Below, one piece after another: positions 1-8,888 of a stretch of DNA of 49,472 nt. The stretch is from positions 1 through 49,472 of the forward strand of contig JADLFL010000038.1 of the NCBI GenBank assembly GCA_020845575.1, written 5' to 3'. Both the position numbers and the translations under genes were made by a program. Numbering within the stretch: the stretch's first letter is position 1; every line of letters starts with the position of its first letter. The notes below the pieces were generated by a model that saw only the letters and a program-made list of their open reading frames with translations, made no database searches and was not told the origin of the DNA. This stretch comes from Acidobacteriota bacterium (lineage in GTDB: Bacteria > Acidobacteriota > Vicinamibacteria > Vicinamibacterales > Vicinamibacteraceae).

Positions 1-16
1 CCCCCCCCCCCCCCCC
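1..16. repeat. 16-base poly-C tract at window edge
   Basis: The first 16 bases are all C, followed by more C/G-only sequence to about base 29. It lies upstream of comEC. It could be a slippage-prone tract or an artefact of a sequence end; the window alone cannot decide. Confidence 0.6.
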
Positions 17-43
17 GGCCCCGGCCCGCGACATTCCTGGCGT

Positions 44-76
44 GACGAACGGGTTGAAACCCGTTCGCTCCATCCA
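44..76 (+). repeat. palindromic intergenic repeat, family A copy 1
   Basis: Bases 46-67 form an 8-bp stem with a 6-base loop (CGAACGGG / CCCGTTCG), flanked by CTCCATCC. A second copy in opposite orientation lies at 18832-18863 with a single mismatch over about 32 bases. Its position between genes and its stem-loop shape resemble REP-type elements. Confidence 0.75.
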
Positions 77-144
77 AAGGGGCCCATTCGCTCATCCGAA
101 GGGGCCCGTGCGCTCCGTCTCGAAAGACGTCGCCATTTCAGATG

Positions 145-175
145 GAGGCCAGGGGCTTCAGCCCCCTGGCGCAGG
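145..175 (+). repeat. palindromic intergenic repeat, family B copy 1
   Basis: A stem-loop centred on GCCAGGGG / CCCCTGGC with loop CTTCAG. An almost identical 30-base copy (one C fewer) is at 27203-27232. Because this repeat and family A would otherwise be translated as the N-terminus of comEC, they argue for a comEC start downstream of them. Confidence 0.75.
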
Positions 176-251
176 CGTGACGTCGCGCGGTTTCTGCAAC
201 GTTGACGGGCTCGCGGTTGGCAGTGTCTGCCTCCATCGGCGGCGACTGCGC

Positions 252-2879
252 GTGTGTGACGCGCGATTGTGCGCGGTGGCGATCGGCATCGGCCTTGCTC
301 TGGCGACCGGCATGTCGCCGCTGGTACGTGGCGTCGTTGCGCTGATTGCCGGTTGTGTGGCCGGCAGCTTCGTCGCGCTCACACCGGAGATGGCGGTTCG
401 CGCCGCCGGTCTGGCCCTGGCCTGCCTCATCGTCTGTGCGCGCCTGGGATGGGGTGGCCACGCGCGTGTGGCGATAGTGGGTGCGATGGCTGGCGCACTC
501 GGACTCGGCGCCGCACTCACGGTCCTCGCCGAAGACCGCGCGTGGGCACCCCGCAACATCGACATCGACGCGCTCGCTGACGCGACATCGCGAGGCGACA
601 TCGTCGTGCTGTCTGGCGTGGCTCGCCGCGACGCGTGGCTGTCGGACACCGGTGCGCCATCGCTCGACCTGCGCGTCGACGGCATCAAGTGGGACGGACG
701 CTGGCACGCCACGGACGTGGGCGTGCGTCTCACGATCTCCGGCGATGCGGCGGTGGACCTTCGCGACACGTGGACGCGCGGGCGACGGGTCGAGGCGCCT
801 GTGTCGTCGCTGCGCCGTCCGCTGCCGTATCGCAACTTCGGGATGCCTGACGCGGAACGAGTGCTCGCGCGTCGCGGCATCCGCGTGTTCGCGACGGTCA
901 AGAGCGCGTCGCTCGTGGATACGCAGCCAGCGCCGTGGTGGGAGGAGCGCGCCGCAGACGCCCGCCACGCGATTCGGTCCGCCGTGGCCCGTCACGTCGA
1001 CGATCCGATCGCCGCCGCGACGGTGACGGCGATTCTCATCGGCGACAGGAGCCGACTGCCGGACACACTGGTGCGCGATCTGCAACACGCGGGCGTGTAT
1101 CACGTGGTGGCGATCTCGGGCGGCAATGTCGCCATCTGGCTCGCGTTGCTCCTGTGGCTGCCGCACGCGGCAGGTGCGGGCACGCGTGTCGGCATGGCGT
1201 GGCTCGCGGCCGGCCTGCTCGTCTTCGCCGTCATCGTCGATGGCGGTGCGTCTGTCGCGCGGGCCGTGAGCGTTGCCGCGCTCGTCGTGGCCGCGCGCTG
1301 GTGGGACATCCGAATCGCCGGCGCACAGGCGCTCGCCGTTGCGGGGGCGATGCAGATCGCCATCGACCCGCTCGCCATCCACGACCCGGGCTGCGTGCTG
1401 TCGTTCGGTGCCGCGGGTACGCTCATCTTCATCGCGTCGTGGCCGGCGTCGGAGTCGCACGCCGCGTTCGGAACGCGGCCGTCATGGGCACGCCGCCTCG
1501 GCACCGCGACAGCCATGATGGTGCTCGCGACGTGCCTCATCGAACTCGTGTTGCTGCCCATCAGTGCGCGCTGGTTCAGCATCGCCACGGCGGCGGGCCT
1601 GCTCGCGAACCTCCTGGCCGTCCCGGCGATGGCCGTGGTGCAGGTGACCGGACTCGGCCTGCTGGCGGCGGCGGTCGCGTGGCCGTGGGCCGCTGTGGTG
1701 CTCGGCGCGATCTCCGCAACGGGCGTCCACGCACTCCTGCGCAGCGCCGACATCCTGGTGGTGGCGCCATGGCTGGTGCGCGAAGTGCCCGCACCGTCGA
1801 TCGCCGTACTCGGTGCGTACTACGCGGCGCTGGGCGTGGCGCTCACGACGGCCCGCGCGATTGTCGGCGCACGACGGCACGCCGGACTGCGCACCAGACT
1901 GCGGAGTGGCGTGCCGACTCTCGCATGGGCGTGTGCCGCGGGAACCGTGACGTCGCTCGCGTGCCTCACGTGGATCGTGACGGCTGGCGTCGAACGCAGC
2001 GCGCCGTCTCCATGGACGTGGCCTGTTGCATCGCACTGGCAGCACGCGAGCTGGCCCCACGAGCACTGGCTGCTCATCACGATGCTCGACGTGGGGCAGG
2101 GCGACGCGACGGTCGTCAGGTTTCCGTCCGGAAGGACGTGGCTCGTTGACGCCGGCGGCAGCATGGGCGAGTCGTTCGACATCGGCGCGCGAGTCACGAC
2201 GCCGGCGTTGTGGGCGCTCGGCCACCGCCGGATCGACAGGGTTGTCGTGACGCATCCGCATCCCGACCACGCAGGCGGGATGTCGACGGTGATACGGCGT
2301 CTCGCCCCACGCGAACTGCTCATGGGCGTCCCCGTCGAGGGCGATCCCCACCAGACCGCTCTCGTGCGGGCCGCCGCTTCCCGGGGCACGCGCATCAGAT
2401 GGGTCGCGACGGGGGAGTCGCTCGCCGAAGGTCCCGTGTCGGTGCAGGTGCGGCATCCCGAGCGGCCCGACTGGGACCGCCCGCGCGTGCGCAACGACGA
2501 CTCGGTGGTCCTCTGGATCCGTCTCGGAGACGTGGGGATCCTGCTACCGGGCGACATCGGCGCGCAGGTGGAATCGCACGTCGCGGCACGCGTCACGCCG
2601 GCACCGATCTCGGTCCTGCGGCTCGCCCACCATGGCAGCGCCTCGTCGACGACGCGCGAGTCGCTCGAGACGCTCGACCCGGCGCTCGCGATCGTGTCGG
2701 CCGGGCGCGGCAATCGCTTCGGCCATCCTGCGCCATCGGTCCTCCGCCGCCTCCACGAGGCGGGCACCGGCGTGCTCCGGACCGATCGCGACGGGGCCAT
2801 CCAACTGGCCACCAACGGCCGAGTCGTGCTCGTCAGGACGGCGACCGGTGGCGCGATGAGCCTCCCGTCGCGGCGGTGA
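252..2879 (+). CDS. comEC: ComEC/Rec2-type DNA internalization channel
   Basis: Inner-membrane channel that carries single-stranded transforming DNA into the cytoplasm. The N-terminal part (to about base 900) has hydrophobic segments and a DUF4131-like soluble region. The central Competence domain contains GDRSRLPD and the segment YHVVAISGGNVA, followed by many membrane helices. The C-terminal metallo-beta-lactamase-like domain has LDVGQGDA (about 2084), the metal motif THPHPDHAGG (about 2250), LLPGDIG and LAHHGS. The frame is open from base 42, but residues before about 178 are encoded by palindromic repeats, so I place the start at GTG 252 (875 aa); GTG 276 and ATG 312 are alternatives. No other competence gene is in the window. 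Family assignment is sure, start uncertain. Confidence 0.93.
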   Translation: MCDARLCAVAIGIGLALATGMSPLVRGVVALIAGCVAGSFVALTPEMAVRAAGLALACLIVCARLGWGGHARVAIVGAMAGALGLGAALTVLAEDRAWAPRNIDIDALADATSRGDIVVLSGVARRDAWLSDTGAPSLDLRVDGIKWDGRWHATDVGVRLTISGDAAVDLRDTWTRGRRVEAPVSSLRRPLPYRNFGMPDAERVLARRGIRVFATVKSASLVDTQPAPWWEERAADARHAIRSAVARHVDDPIAAATVTAILIGDRSRLPDTLVRDLQHAGVYHVVAISGGNVAIWLALLLWLPHAAGAGTRVGMAWLAAGLLVFAVIVDGGASVARAVSVAALVVAARWWDIRIAGAQALAVAGAMQIAIDPLAIHDPGCVLSFGAAGTLIFIASWPASESHAAFGTRPSWARRLGTATAMMVLATCLIELVLLPISARWFSIATAAGLLANLLAVPAMAVVQVTGLGLLAAAVAWPWAAVVLGAISATGVHALLRSADILVVAPWLVREVPAPSIAVLGAYYAALGVALTTARAIVGARRHAGLRTRLRSGVPTLAWACAAGTVTSLACLTWIVTAGVERSAPSPWTWPVASHWQHASWPHEHWLLITMLDVGQGDATVVRFPSGRTWLVDAGGSMGESFDIGARVTTPALWALGHRRIDRVVVTHPHPDHAGGMSTVIRRLAPRELLMGVPVEGDPHQTALVRAAASRGTRIRWVATGESLAEGPVSVQVRHPERPDWDRPRVRNDDSVVLWIRLGDVGILLPGDIGAQVESHVAARVTPAPISVLRLAHHGSASSTTRESLETLDPALAIVSAGRGNRFGHPAPSVLRRLHEAGTGVLRTDRDGAIQLATNGRVVLVRTATGGAMSLPSRR

Positions 2880-2891
2880 TGCCTTCCGCGG

Positions 2892-2897
2892 TATAGT
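2892..2897 (+). promoter_or_regulatory. -10 element TATAGT for the sugar operon
   Basis: TATAGT ends 7 bases before the GTG at 2905, so transcription would begin at or next to the start codon (leaderless). No convincing -35 hexamer is seen. Confidence 0.45.
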
Positions 2898-2904
2898 CCG
2901 CCGC

Positions 2905-5241
2905 GTGATCCACGGTACAGGTCACCAATGGGCGCGGCGCGACGTGCTGCGAACGCTCGGCGTCGGCACCGCGAGCCTGCCGTGGCTGCGCGTGTCGGCC
3001 GCGCCGACGCAGCCGCGTGAGGCCATGGCGTTCACGACCACGCCGGTGCTGCCGATGGCCGTGTGGTACGGAGGCGGGAAGGCGCGCGCGCCGATGGTCG
3101 AGCGAGGGGCGCGGCCGAAGAAGGACGCCTGGCGCGACGACGTCCGCCAGATCCGCGACCTCGGCTTCAACACGCTGCGCGCCTGGATCGACTGGGCCAG
3201 TGGCGAACCGGAAGAAGGCCGCTACGAACTCGAGACGCTCGAGGTGCTGCTCGAACTCGCCGAGGAGCACGGCCTGCGCCTGCTGCTGCAGGTGTACATG
3301 GACTCGGCGCCGGCCTGGGTCGGCGTCAAGCATCCCGACGCCCTGTTCGTGTCGTCGAACGGACAGGCGATCGTGCCGGAGAGTTCGCCCGGCTACTGTC
3401 GCGATCATCGCGGCGTGCGCGACGCCGACGTGGCGTTCTACGCGGCGCTCGCCGCCAGGGCCCGTCAGAGTCCAGCCTTCCTCGGTTGGGATCTGTGGAG
3501 CGAGCCGCACGTCATCAACTGGGCCAATCCGACGTGGATTCCCAATCCGGAGTTCTGCTACTGCCCGCACACGCTGGCGCGATTCCGACAATGGCTGCAG
3601 CGCCGGTACACGACGCTCGACGCGCTCAACGAGGCCTGGTATCGCCGGTTCCGCAGCTGGGATCAGGTGGAGCCGAGCCGATTGAGCACGATCCTCTCGT
3701 ACACCGACTACATCGACTGGAAGACCTTCATCGTCGCCAAGCTCGGCGAAGACCTCCGCGATCGGTACGAAGCGGTCAAGCGCGTGGCGCCCGATACCGT
3801 CGTCACGAGCCACGCCGCCGGCGTCGGACTGTTCGCGTCGCCTCACCACTGGGAAGGCCAGGCCGACGACTGGACGATGGCGCGGCAGGTGGACTACTAC
3901 GGCGCGTCGTTCTATCCGAAGCACTCGGCCCTGGTCGATCGCGACGTGCCGTGGCGGGCGGCGCTGCTCGACTTCACCCGCTCGTTCGGCTACGACCAGG
4001 GCCGACGCGGCTTCTGGATCGGCGAACTGCAGGGAGGCTTCGGCACCATCGCCGTCAACGTCAGTCCGCCCGTCACGGCGCGCGACCTGACGATATGGAC
4101 GTGGTCCGCGCTGGCGCGCGGCGCCAAGGGCATCAACTACTACGCCTGGTACCCGATGAACTCGGGCTACGAGGCGGGCGGCTTCGGCCTCAATCACCTC
4201 GACGGCACCATCACCGAGCGGGCCCGCGCGGCTGGGGCCATCGCCCGCGTCGTCGATCGGCACCAGTCGTTGCTGCTCGAGGCGCGACCACCACGAGCCG
4301 AGGTCGCGATCCTCTACAACCCGCTGGCGCACTTTGTCGGCGGCAGGCAGCGCGCGGCCTCCTACGGCGGGCCGCAGGGCGAGGTGATCGGCATCGAGCG
4401 CGACTCGCTGCTCGGCGTCCATCGCGCGTTGTTCCCGCACAACGTGCCGCTCGACTACGTCCACGTCGATCATCTCGACCCGACACGCCTCGAGCAGTAT
4501 CGCGTCGTCTTCTTTCCGTATCCGCTGATGTTCCGCGAGGCCGTCGGCCCTGTGCTGCGCGCGTACGTGGAGGGCGGCGGCACGCTGGTGACCGAGGCTC
4601 GACTCGGCTGGAGCAACGAGCGCGGGTACGCATCCGACCGCATCCCGGGTATGGGGCTGTGGGAGGTCGTCGGCGCGCGTGAAGCGGCGGTCGAGACGGT
4701 CCAGGGCAAGGCCGCGCAGATGCGCTGGGTCGGCGACGACATCCCTGGCTTCGCGCCGGAGACGATGCTGGCGGGACGCTGGTATCGGGAGACGCTCGAG
4801 CCCATGGACGCGTCGGCGCGCGTCGTCGCGCGCTGGGAGGACGGCACGGCCGCCGCGATCGTGGCGTCGCGCGGACGTGGCCGGACGCTGATGCTCGGGT
4901 CGTACGTCAGCGCGGCGTACCAGACCGGGCCGACGCCGGAAGCTGCGCGATTCTTCCGCGCGCTGGTCGATTGGGCAGGCGTACGCTCGCCGATCGAGGT
5001 GACGGGCGGCCCGCTGGAGGTGCGTCACCTCGAACGCGGCGCCGACGTCGTCCTGTTCGTGTTCAATCACGCATCGACGAGCGCGCCATCGCTGATTCGC
5101 CTGCGCCGCACGAGCCAGGCCACGGTCACCGACCTGGTCAGCGGTGGGGCCGTGAGTGCCACGCACGACGGCGACGTCCTGGCGATTCCGCTGACGCTTC
5201 CGGCGGGCGAGGTGCGCGTCCTGAAGGCGTCGCCGGCATGA
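2905..5241 (+). CDS. Tat-exported glycoside hydrolase family 42 (beta-galactosidase-like)
   Basis: Retaining glycosidase, 778 aa, expected to remove beta-galactosyl (or related) residues outside the cytoplasm. The N-terminus carries RRDVLRTLG followed by a modest hydrophobic stretch, which looks like a twin-arginine signal. The TIM barrel (about residues 45-400) has the acid/base glutamate in WDLWSEPH (E200) and the nucleophile in WIGELQGG (E374), both as in GH42. A GH42-type trimerisation domain and a small C-terminal beta domain follow. It is the first gene of a coupled operon whose next three genes give kinase, SIS-domain and permease functions. Its stop overlaps the next start by 4 bases. 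Substrate is inferred from family only; arabinosidase-type GH42 enzymes also exist. Confidence 0.88.
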   Translation: MIHGTGHQWARRDVLRTLGVGTASLPWLRVSAAPTQPREAMAFTTTPVLPMAVWYGGGKARAPMVERGARPKKDAWRDDVRQIRDLGFNTLRAWIDWASGEPEEGRYELETLEVLLELAEEHGLRLLLQVYMDSAPAWVGVKHPDALFVSSNGQAIVPESSPGYCRDHRGVRDADVAFYAALAARARQSPAFLGWDLWSEPHVINWANPTWIPNPEFCYCPHTLARFRQWLQRRYTTLDALNEAWYRRFRSWDQVEPSRLSTILSYTDYIDWKTFIVAKLGEDLRDRYEAVKRVAPDTVVTSHAAGVGLFASPHHWEGQADDWTMARQVDYYGASFYPKHSALVDRDVPWRAALLDFTRSFGYDQGRRGFWIGELQGGFGTIAVNVSPPVTARDLTIWTWSALARGAKGINYYAWYPMNSGYEAGGFGLNHLDGTITERARAAGAIARVVDRHQSLLLEARPPRAEVAILYNPLAHFVGGRQRAASYGGPQGEVIGIERDSLLGVHRALFPHNVPLDYVHVDHLDPTRLEQYRVVFFPYPLMFREAVGPVLRAYVEGGGTLVTEARLGWSNERGYASDRIPGMGLWEVVGAREAAVETVQGKAAQMRWVGDDIPGFAPETMLAGRWYRETLEPMDASARVVARWEDGTAAAIVASRGRGRTLMLGSYVSAAYQTGPTPEAARFFRALVDWAGVRSPIEVTGGPLEVRHLERGADVVLFVFNHASTSAPSLIRLRRTSQATVTDLVSGGAVSATHDGDVLAIPLTLPAGEVRVLKASPA

Positions 5242-6113
5242 CCCACGTCCTCGCGATCGACGCCGGGGGCACCAAGACCGCCGTCGCCGTCGTCGACCAG
5301 ACGGGACGCGTGCGCGAGCGCCGGCAGGTCGCCGCCGCGCGTACGTTCGACGCCACCGTCGAGCAGATCGCCGCGGCGGCCGCGACCGCGACCGGGGTCG
5401 CCGCAATCGGCGTCATCGTGCCGGGGATCTACGACGCGCGCGACGGCACGGCGTGGTGCCCGAACCTCTGGGGCGACGCCCACGTCCCACTGCGCGACGC
5501 CGTGCGGGCTCGGGTCGCGCTGCCGCTGGCCATCGACTGCGATCGGTCCGGCTACGTGTCGGGCGAAGCGTGGTGCGGCATCGCGCGTGGCGCGTCGGAC
5601 GTCGTGTTCGTGGCGATCGGCACCGGGATCGGCGTCGGCATCCTCGCCGGCGGCCATGTCGTCGCCGGTGCGCACGGCATCGCGGGGGCGGCCGGCTGGT
5701 CGTCCCTGCTCGACACGTGGAAGGACGACTACCGCACGTGTGGCTGCTGGGAGGGAGAGGCGGCCGGCCCGGCCCTCGCGCGTGCGTTCGGGGTGCCGTC
5801 GGCCGCGGACGTCGTCTCGGCCGCGCACGCCGGCGATGCCAGGGCTCGCGACGTCCTGCTCACCGCGGCGCGCCATACCGGCCGCGGCATCGCCAACATC
5901 GTCAGCCTGCTCAATCCCGAAGTGGTGGTGCTCGGCGGCGGTGTGATGCAGGGCGCCGCGCCCCTCGTCCTCGACGCCATCCGCGACGAGGCCGCGCGCT
6001 GGGCTCAGCCGATCGCCTTTCGGCGCTGCCGCATCGAACTCACGACTCTGGGCGAGAACGCCGGCCTGCTCGGCGCCGCTCGCCTTGCCCTGGACGAGGC
6101 CATCCACTCATGA
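5238..6113 (+). CDS. ROK-family sugar kinase with altered zinc motif
   Basis: Likely phosphorylates the sugar or amino sugar imported by this operon. The 291-aa protein has the phosphate-binding loop DAGGTK (residues 8-13), a candidate catalytic aspartate in AIDCDRSG (D100 or D102), and the second phosphate motif AIGTGIGVG. Usual ROK enzymes have a GHxxxxxx histidine and a CxCGxxGCxE zinc site. Here the histidine position reads GAAGWSS and only TCGCWEGEA remains of the cysteines, so structural zinc is probably lost. The ATG at 5238 overlaps the GH42 stop as ATGA, and an in-frame extension upstream lies wholly within the GH42 gene. ROK transcriptional repressors are excluded by the lack of an N-terminal helix-turn-helix. 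Confidence 0.85.
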   Translation: MTHVLAIDAGGTKTAVAVVDQTGRVRERRQVAAARTFDATVEQIAAAAATATGVAAIGVIVPGIYDARDGTAWCPNLWGDAHVPLRDAVRARVALPLAIDCDRSGYVSGEAWCGIARGASDVVFVAIGTGIGVGILAGGHVVAGAHGIAGAAGWSSLLDTWKDDYRTCGCWEGEAAGPALARAFGVPSAADVVSAAHAGDARARDVLLTAARHTGRGIANIVSLLNPEVVVLGGGVMQGAAPLVLDAIRDEAARWAQPIAFRRCRIELTTLGENAGLLGAARLALDEAIHS

Positions 6114-6880
6114 CTGCCATCGCGTACTTCGACCGAATCGACGACATTCTCCGCTCCATCCGGACCACGCAAGCCGACGCGCTCGTCCAGGCCGGCACGC
6201 TGCTCGCAGGAACGATTGCCGGCGGTGGCCGCGCGTACCTGTTCGGCAGCGGCCACTCGGTGATCCCCGTGATGGATGTGTTTCCGCGCTACGGCAGCTT
6301 CGTCGGCTTCTTCCCGCTCTACGACCCCCGGCTGATGTGGTCCAACGTCGTCGGACCTCATGGGGCCCGCGAACTGCTCTGGATCGAGCGGCGCGAAGGC
6401 TACGTGCAGCAGTTCCTCCAGAGCTACCCCATGGACGGCCGCGACGCGTTGGTCGTTTTCTCGCATGGCGGCCTCAACGCCGCGCCCATCGAAGCGGCCC
6501 GATACGCGCGCGAGCGCGGTACCCGTGTCGTCACGGTGTCGTCCCATGCCAACGCCGCGGTGGCGGCGCGCACGCATTCGACCGGCACGGCGCTGTCCGA
6601 CCTTGCCGATATCGCCATCGACAACGGCGTCGCGCCCGAGGATGCCCAGGTCGACGTCGGGCGCCTCGAGAAGGTCGCGGCGGGCTCGACGATCGCCGTT
6701 GTCGCCATCGCGATGGCGCTCGTTGCCGAGACGGGCGCGCAACTGGCCGCCCGGGGGCACGCCCTGACGACCTTCGTGTCGCCGAACGTGCCGGGTGTGC
6801 AGGCCGACCACAATCTCCGCGTCTTCGATGCCTACGCGCGCGCGTGGTTCGAACGCGGTCCCGATCCCGTCGTCCGATGA
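6110..6880 (+). CDS. SIS-domain sugar-phosphate binding protein (sugar isomerase domain)
   Basis: 256 aa. The SIS fold is visible as a GGGRAYLFGSGHS phosphosugar loop (about residues 40-52), a second VFSHGGLN loop where SIS proteins have Ser/Thr-rich loops, and the RGTRVVTVSS strand. It resembles the UPF0309-type sugar isomerase domain proteins, usually of unknown reaction and found beside amino-sugar or ROK kinase genes. Role inferred from context: isomerisation or ether/amine processing of the phosphorylated sugar made by the preceding kinase. Starts within the kinase stop (ATGA) and is itself overlapped by the permease start. Confidence 0.82.
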   Translation: MTAIAYFDRIDDILRSIRTTQADALVQAGTLLAGTIAGGGRAYLFGSGHSVIPVMDVFPRYGSFVGFFPLYDPRLMWSNVVGPHGARELLWIERREGYVQQFLQSYPMDGRDALVVFSHGGLNAAPIEAARYARERGTRVVTVSSHANAAVAARTHSTGTALSDLADIAIDNGVAPEDAQVDVGRLEKVAAGSTIAVVAIAMALVAETGAQLAARGHALTTFVSPNVPGVQADHNLRVFDAYARAWFERGPDPVVR

Positions 6881-8046
6881 CGACGGCCGGGCATGTTGGC
6901 CGACTGACCGCCGTGGCGCACGGTGCCATGATGGTCTTCGGCATCGTCATGGCGCTCATCGGCGCAGTCACGCCGGCCCTGGCCGGTCGTGTCGATCTGG
7001 AGATCGCCGACATCGGCCGCCTGTTCCTCGCGATGAACGCCGCGATGCTCGCTGCCAGTCTCGTGCTGGGCGTCGTCGTCGATCGCGGCGGACTTCGCAT
7101 GCCGATGGTCGCCGGGGCCCTGCTCGTGGCCGGTGGCCTGTTCACCGTCGCGCACGCGGCGGGCACGCAGGCGCTGGTCGTCGGCGTCGTCGCGCTCGGT
7201 GCCGGTGGCGGTGCGCTCAACGGCGCGTCGAACATCCTCATCGCCGACCTGCACGAGGACGAGCACCGCAAGAGCGTGGCGCTCAACAGGCTCGGCGTGT
7301 TCTTCGGCATCGGCGCCGTCGTGATGCCGTTCGCGGTGAGCTTTCTCGTGGCACACGTCGGTCTGGGCGGTGTGCTTTCGGCCGCGGCGGTGCTGTGCGT
7401 CGCGCTCGGTCTCAGTGCGATCCTGTTCGCGTTTCCGCTGCCCAAGCTGCCCCAGGGACGACCGCTCGCCGCGCTGCCCCGGTATCTCCGCCAGCCGGTC
7501 GTGCTCGCCCTCGGCGTGCTGCTGTTCTTCCAGTCGGGCAACGAGTTCCTGCTGGGTGGCTACATCGCGAACGTGCTCACGCGCGATCTCGGCGCCTCTG
7601 TCACGACGGCCTCGTTGTGGCTGGCCGCGTTCTGGAGCGCCATCATGGTCACGCGGCTGGCGATGGGGCAGATCCTGGCACGCGTCAGTGGCCCGCGCGT
7701 CGTGGTCGTCGCGGCGCTTGGCGCGGCCGTGGCCTCTGTCGGCGTGGTCGTGGCGCCAACGCCGCTGATCGCCGGGCTGGCCGCGACGTCGGCAGGTCTC
7801 CTGCTGTCGCCGATCTTCCCGACGGTGCTGGGTGTGGCGGGAGCGCGCTATCGCGAGCAGTCCGGCGCGGTGTTCGGCGTGCTGTTCGCGGTGGCCCTCA
7901 CCGGGGGCATGACGATGCCGTGGCTCGCGGGGCACCTGGCGGCCCGGACGGGATTGCGATGGGTGTTCCTGCTCGCGGCGGCCAATTTCGTGATGGTGGC
8001 GATGGCGATGCGTCTGGTGGACCGCACGCTGCACCGTTGGCGCTGA
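6877..8046 (+). CDS. MFS permease, sugar-type (fucose permease-like)
   Basis: 389 aa with about 12 hydrophobic segments and the typical central break after residue ~190 (PLPKLPQGRPL). A RGGLRMP stretch after helix 2 resembles the MFS loop 2-3 signature. The overall pattern suits proton-linked sugar uptake of the FucP/GlcP kind. It ends the operon and its ATG overlaps the SIS gene stop by 4 bases, so it very likely imports the product of the exported GH42 enzyme. Substrate unknown. Confidence 0.82.
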   Translation: MTTAGHVGRLTAVAHGAMMVFGIVMALIGAVTPALAGRVDLEIADIGRLFLAMNAAMLAASLVLGVVVDRGGLRMPMVAGALLVAGGLFTVAHAAGTQALVVGVVALGAGGGALNGASNILIADLHEDEHRKSVALNRLGVFFGIGAVVMPFAVSFLVAHVGLGGVLSAAAVLCVALGLSAILFAFPLPKLPQGRPLAALPRYLRQPVVLALGVLLFFQSGNEFLLGGYIANVLTRDLGASVTTASLWLAAFWSAIMVTRLAMGQILARVSGPRVVVVAALGAAVASVGVVVAPTPLIAGLAATSAGLLLSPIFPTVLGVAGARYREQSGAVFGVLFAVALTGGMTMPWLAGHLAARTGLRWVFLLAAANFVMVAMAMRLVDRTLHRWR

Positions 8047-8058
8047 TCGCGGGACCGC

Positions 8059-8859
8059 TCACGCCTCGTCGCGCTTGGTGGCTTGCCACGCGTCTTCCAT
8101 CTGATCGAGCGTCGCCTCCCCGAGCGGCAGACCCGCGCCGGCGAGTCGCGCTTCGACGGAGCCGAACCGGCGGATGAACTTCAGGTTGGCGCGGCGCAGG
8201 GCCGTCTCCGCGTCGACGTCGAGCTTGCGCGCGAGATTGGCGATCACGAAGAGGATGTCGCCGATCTCGTCTTCGATCGCGTCACGATTGCCTGACGCGA
8301 TCGCCTCCTCGACTTCGCGCGTCTCCTCGGCGAGCTTGTCGAGCACCGCCTCGGGTGTGGGCCAGTCGAAGCCGACCTTCGCCACACGGCCGCAGATCGT
8401 CCGCGCACGCACGAGTGCCGGTTCCGCCAGCGGAATGCCGTCGAGCAGGCTCTCCGGACGATCGCCGCGCGCCGCCTTCTCGCTCGCCTTGATCGCGTCC
8501 CATTGCCCCTTCACCTCGTCAGGCGTGAGCGCGACCTCGCGAGCGAACACGTGAGGGTGTCGTCGCACCAGCTTCTCGCACACGGTCTCGAGTGCCGCGG
8601 TTACGTCGAAGCCGCCCTCGTCCTGGCTGACCTGCGCGAGGAACACGCCCTCGAACAACAGGTCACCGACTTCCTCCTGCAGACCATCGGCGTCCTCGCG
8701 CTCGATCGCGTCGACCACCTCGGCCGCCTCTTCGAGCACGTATCGCGCGAGGCTCTTCAGCGTCTGCTCGCGGTCCCAGGCGCACCCGTCGGGGCCCCGC
8801 AGGCGCGCCATGATGTCGACAAGTTTCGAGAAGGCGGCGCCGGCGTCGGAGGAGGGCAT
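8059..8859 (-). CDS. mazG: nucleoside triphosphate pyrophosphohydrolase MazG
   Basis: House-cleaning enzyme that hydrolyses (d)NTPs to monophosphates and pyrophosphate. The 266-aa protein has the usual two MazG repeats. The first shows the metal motif EEAAEVVDAI followed by EEVGDLLF; the second shows EETREVEEAI followed by EDEIGDILF. These are the ExxE...ExxD ligands. Length is that of E. coli MazG. It is convergent with the permease gene (12 bases apart) and divergent from the DUF1844 gene, with 29 bases between the starts. Confidence 0.95.
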   Translation of the reverse strand: MPSSDAGAAFSKLVDIMARLRGPDGCAWDREQTLKSLARYVLEEAAEVVDAIEREDADGLQEEVGDLLFEGVFLAQVSQDEGGFDVTAALETVCEKLVRRHPHVFAREVALTPDEVKGQWDAIKASEKAARGDRPESLLDGIPLAEPALVRARTICGRVAKVGFDWPTPEAVLDKLAEETREVEEAIASGNRDAIEDEIGDILFVIANLARKLDVDAETALRRANLKFIRRFGSVEARLAGAGLPLGEATLDQMEDAWQATKRDEA

Positions 8860-8874
8860 GGCGACTGAGGGCCG

Positions 8875-8885
8875 TATGCTAGCAT
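8875..8885. promoter_or_regulatory. divergent promoter with palindrome ATGCTAGCAT
   Basis: The 29-base gap between mazG and the DUF1844 gene contains a perfect 10-base palindrome at 8876-8885. Read rightwards it supplies TATGCT (8875-8880), 8 bases before ATG 8889. Read leftwards it supplies a similar hexamer for mazG. It may serve as -10 for both genes or as an operator. Confidence 0.4.
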
Positions 8886-8888
8886 CCG

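Noticed and set aside
42..251. Extended N-terminus for ComEC from ATG 42
   Set aside because: These codons consist of palindromic repeats found elsewhere in intergenic DNA.
138..1460. Long minus-strand open frame opposite comEC (and similar long antisense frames throughout)
   Set aside because: High-GC shadow frames: Arg/His/Ala-rich, no recognisable domains, opposite genes with clear motifs.
2833..5406. 857-codon minus-strand frame opposite GH42
   Set aside because: Extremely rich in Arg, His, Asp and Val with no domain; the plus strand has both GH42 catalytic residues and a coupled operon.
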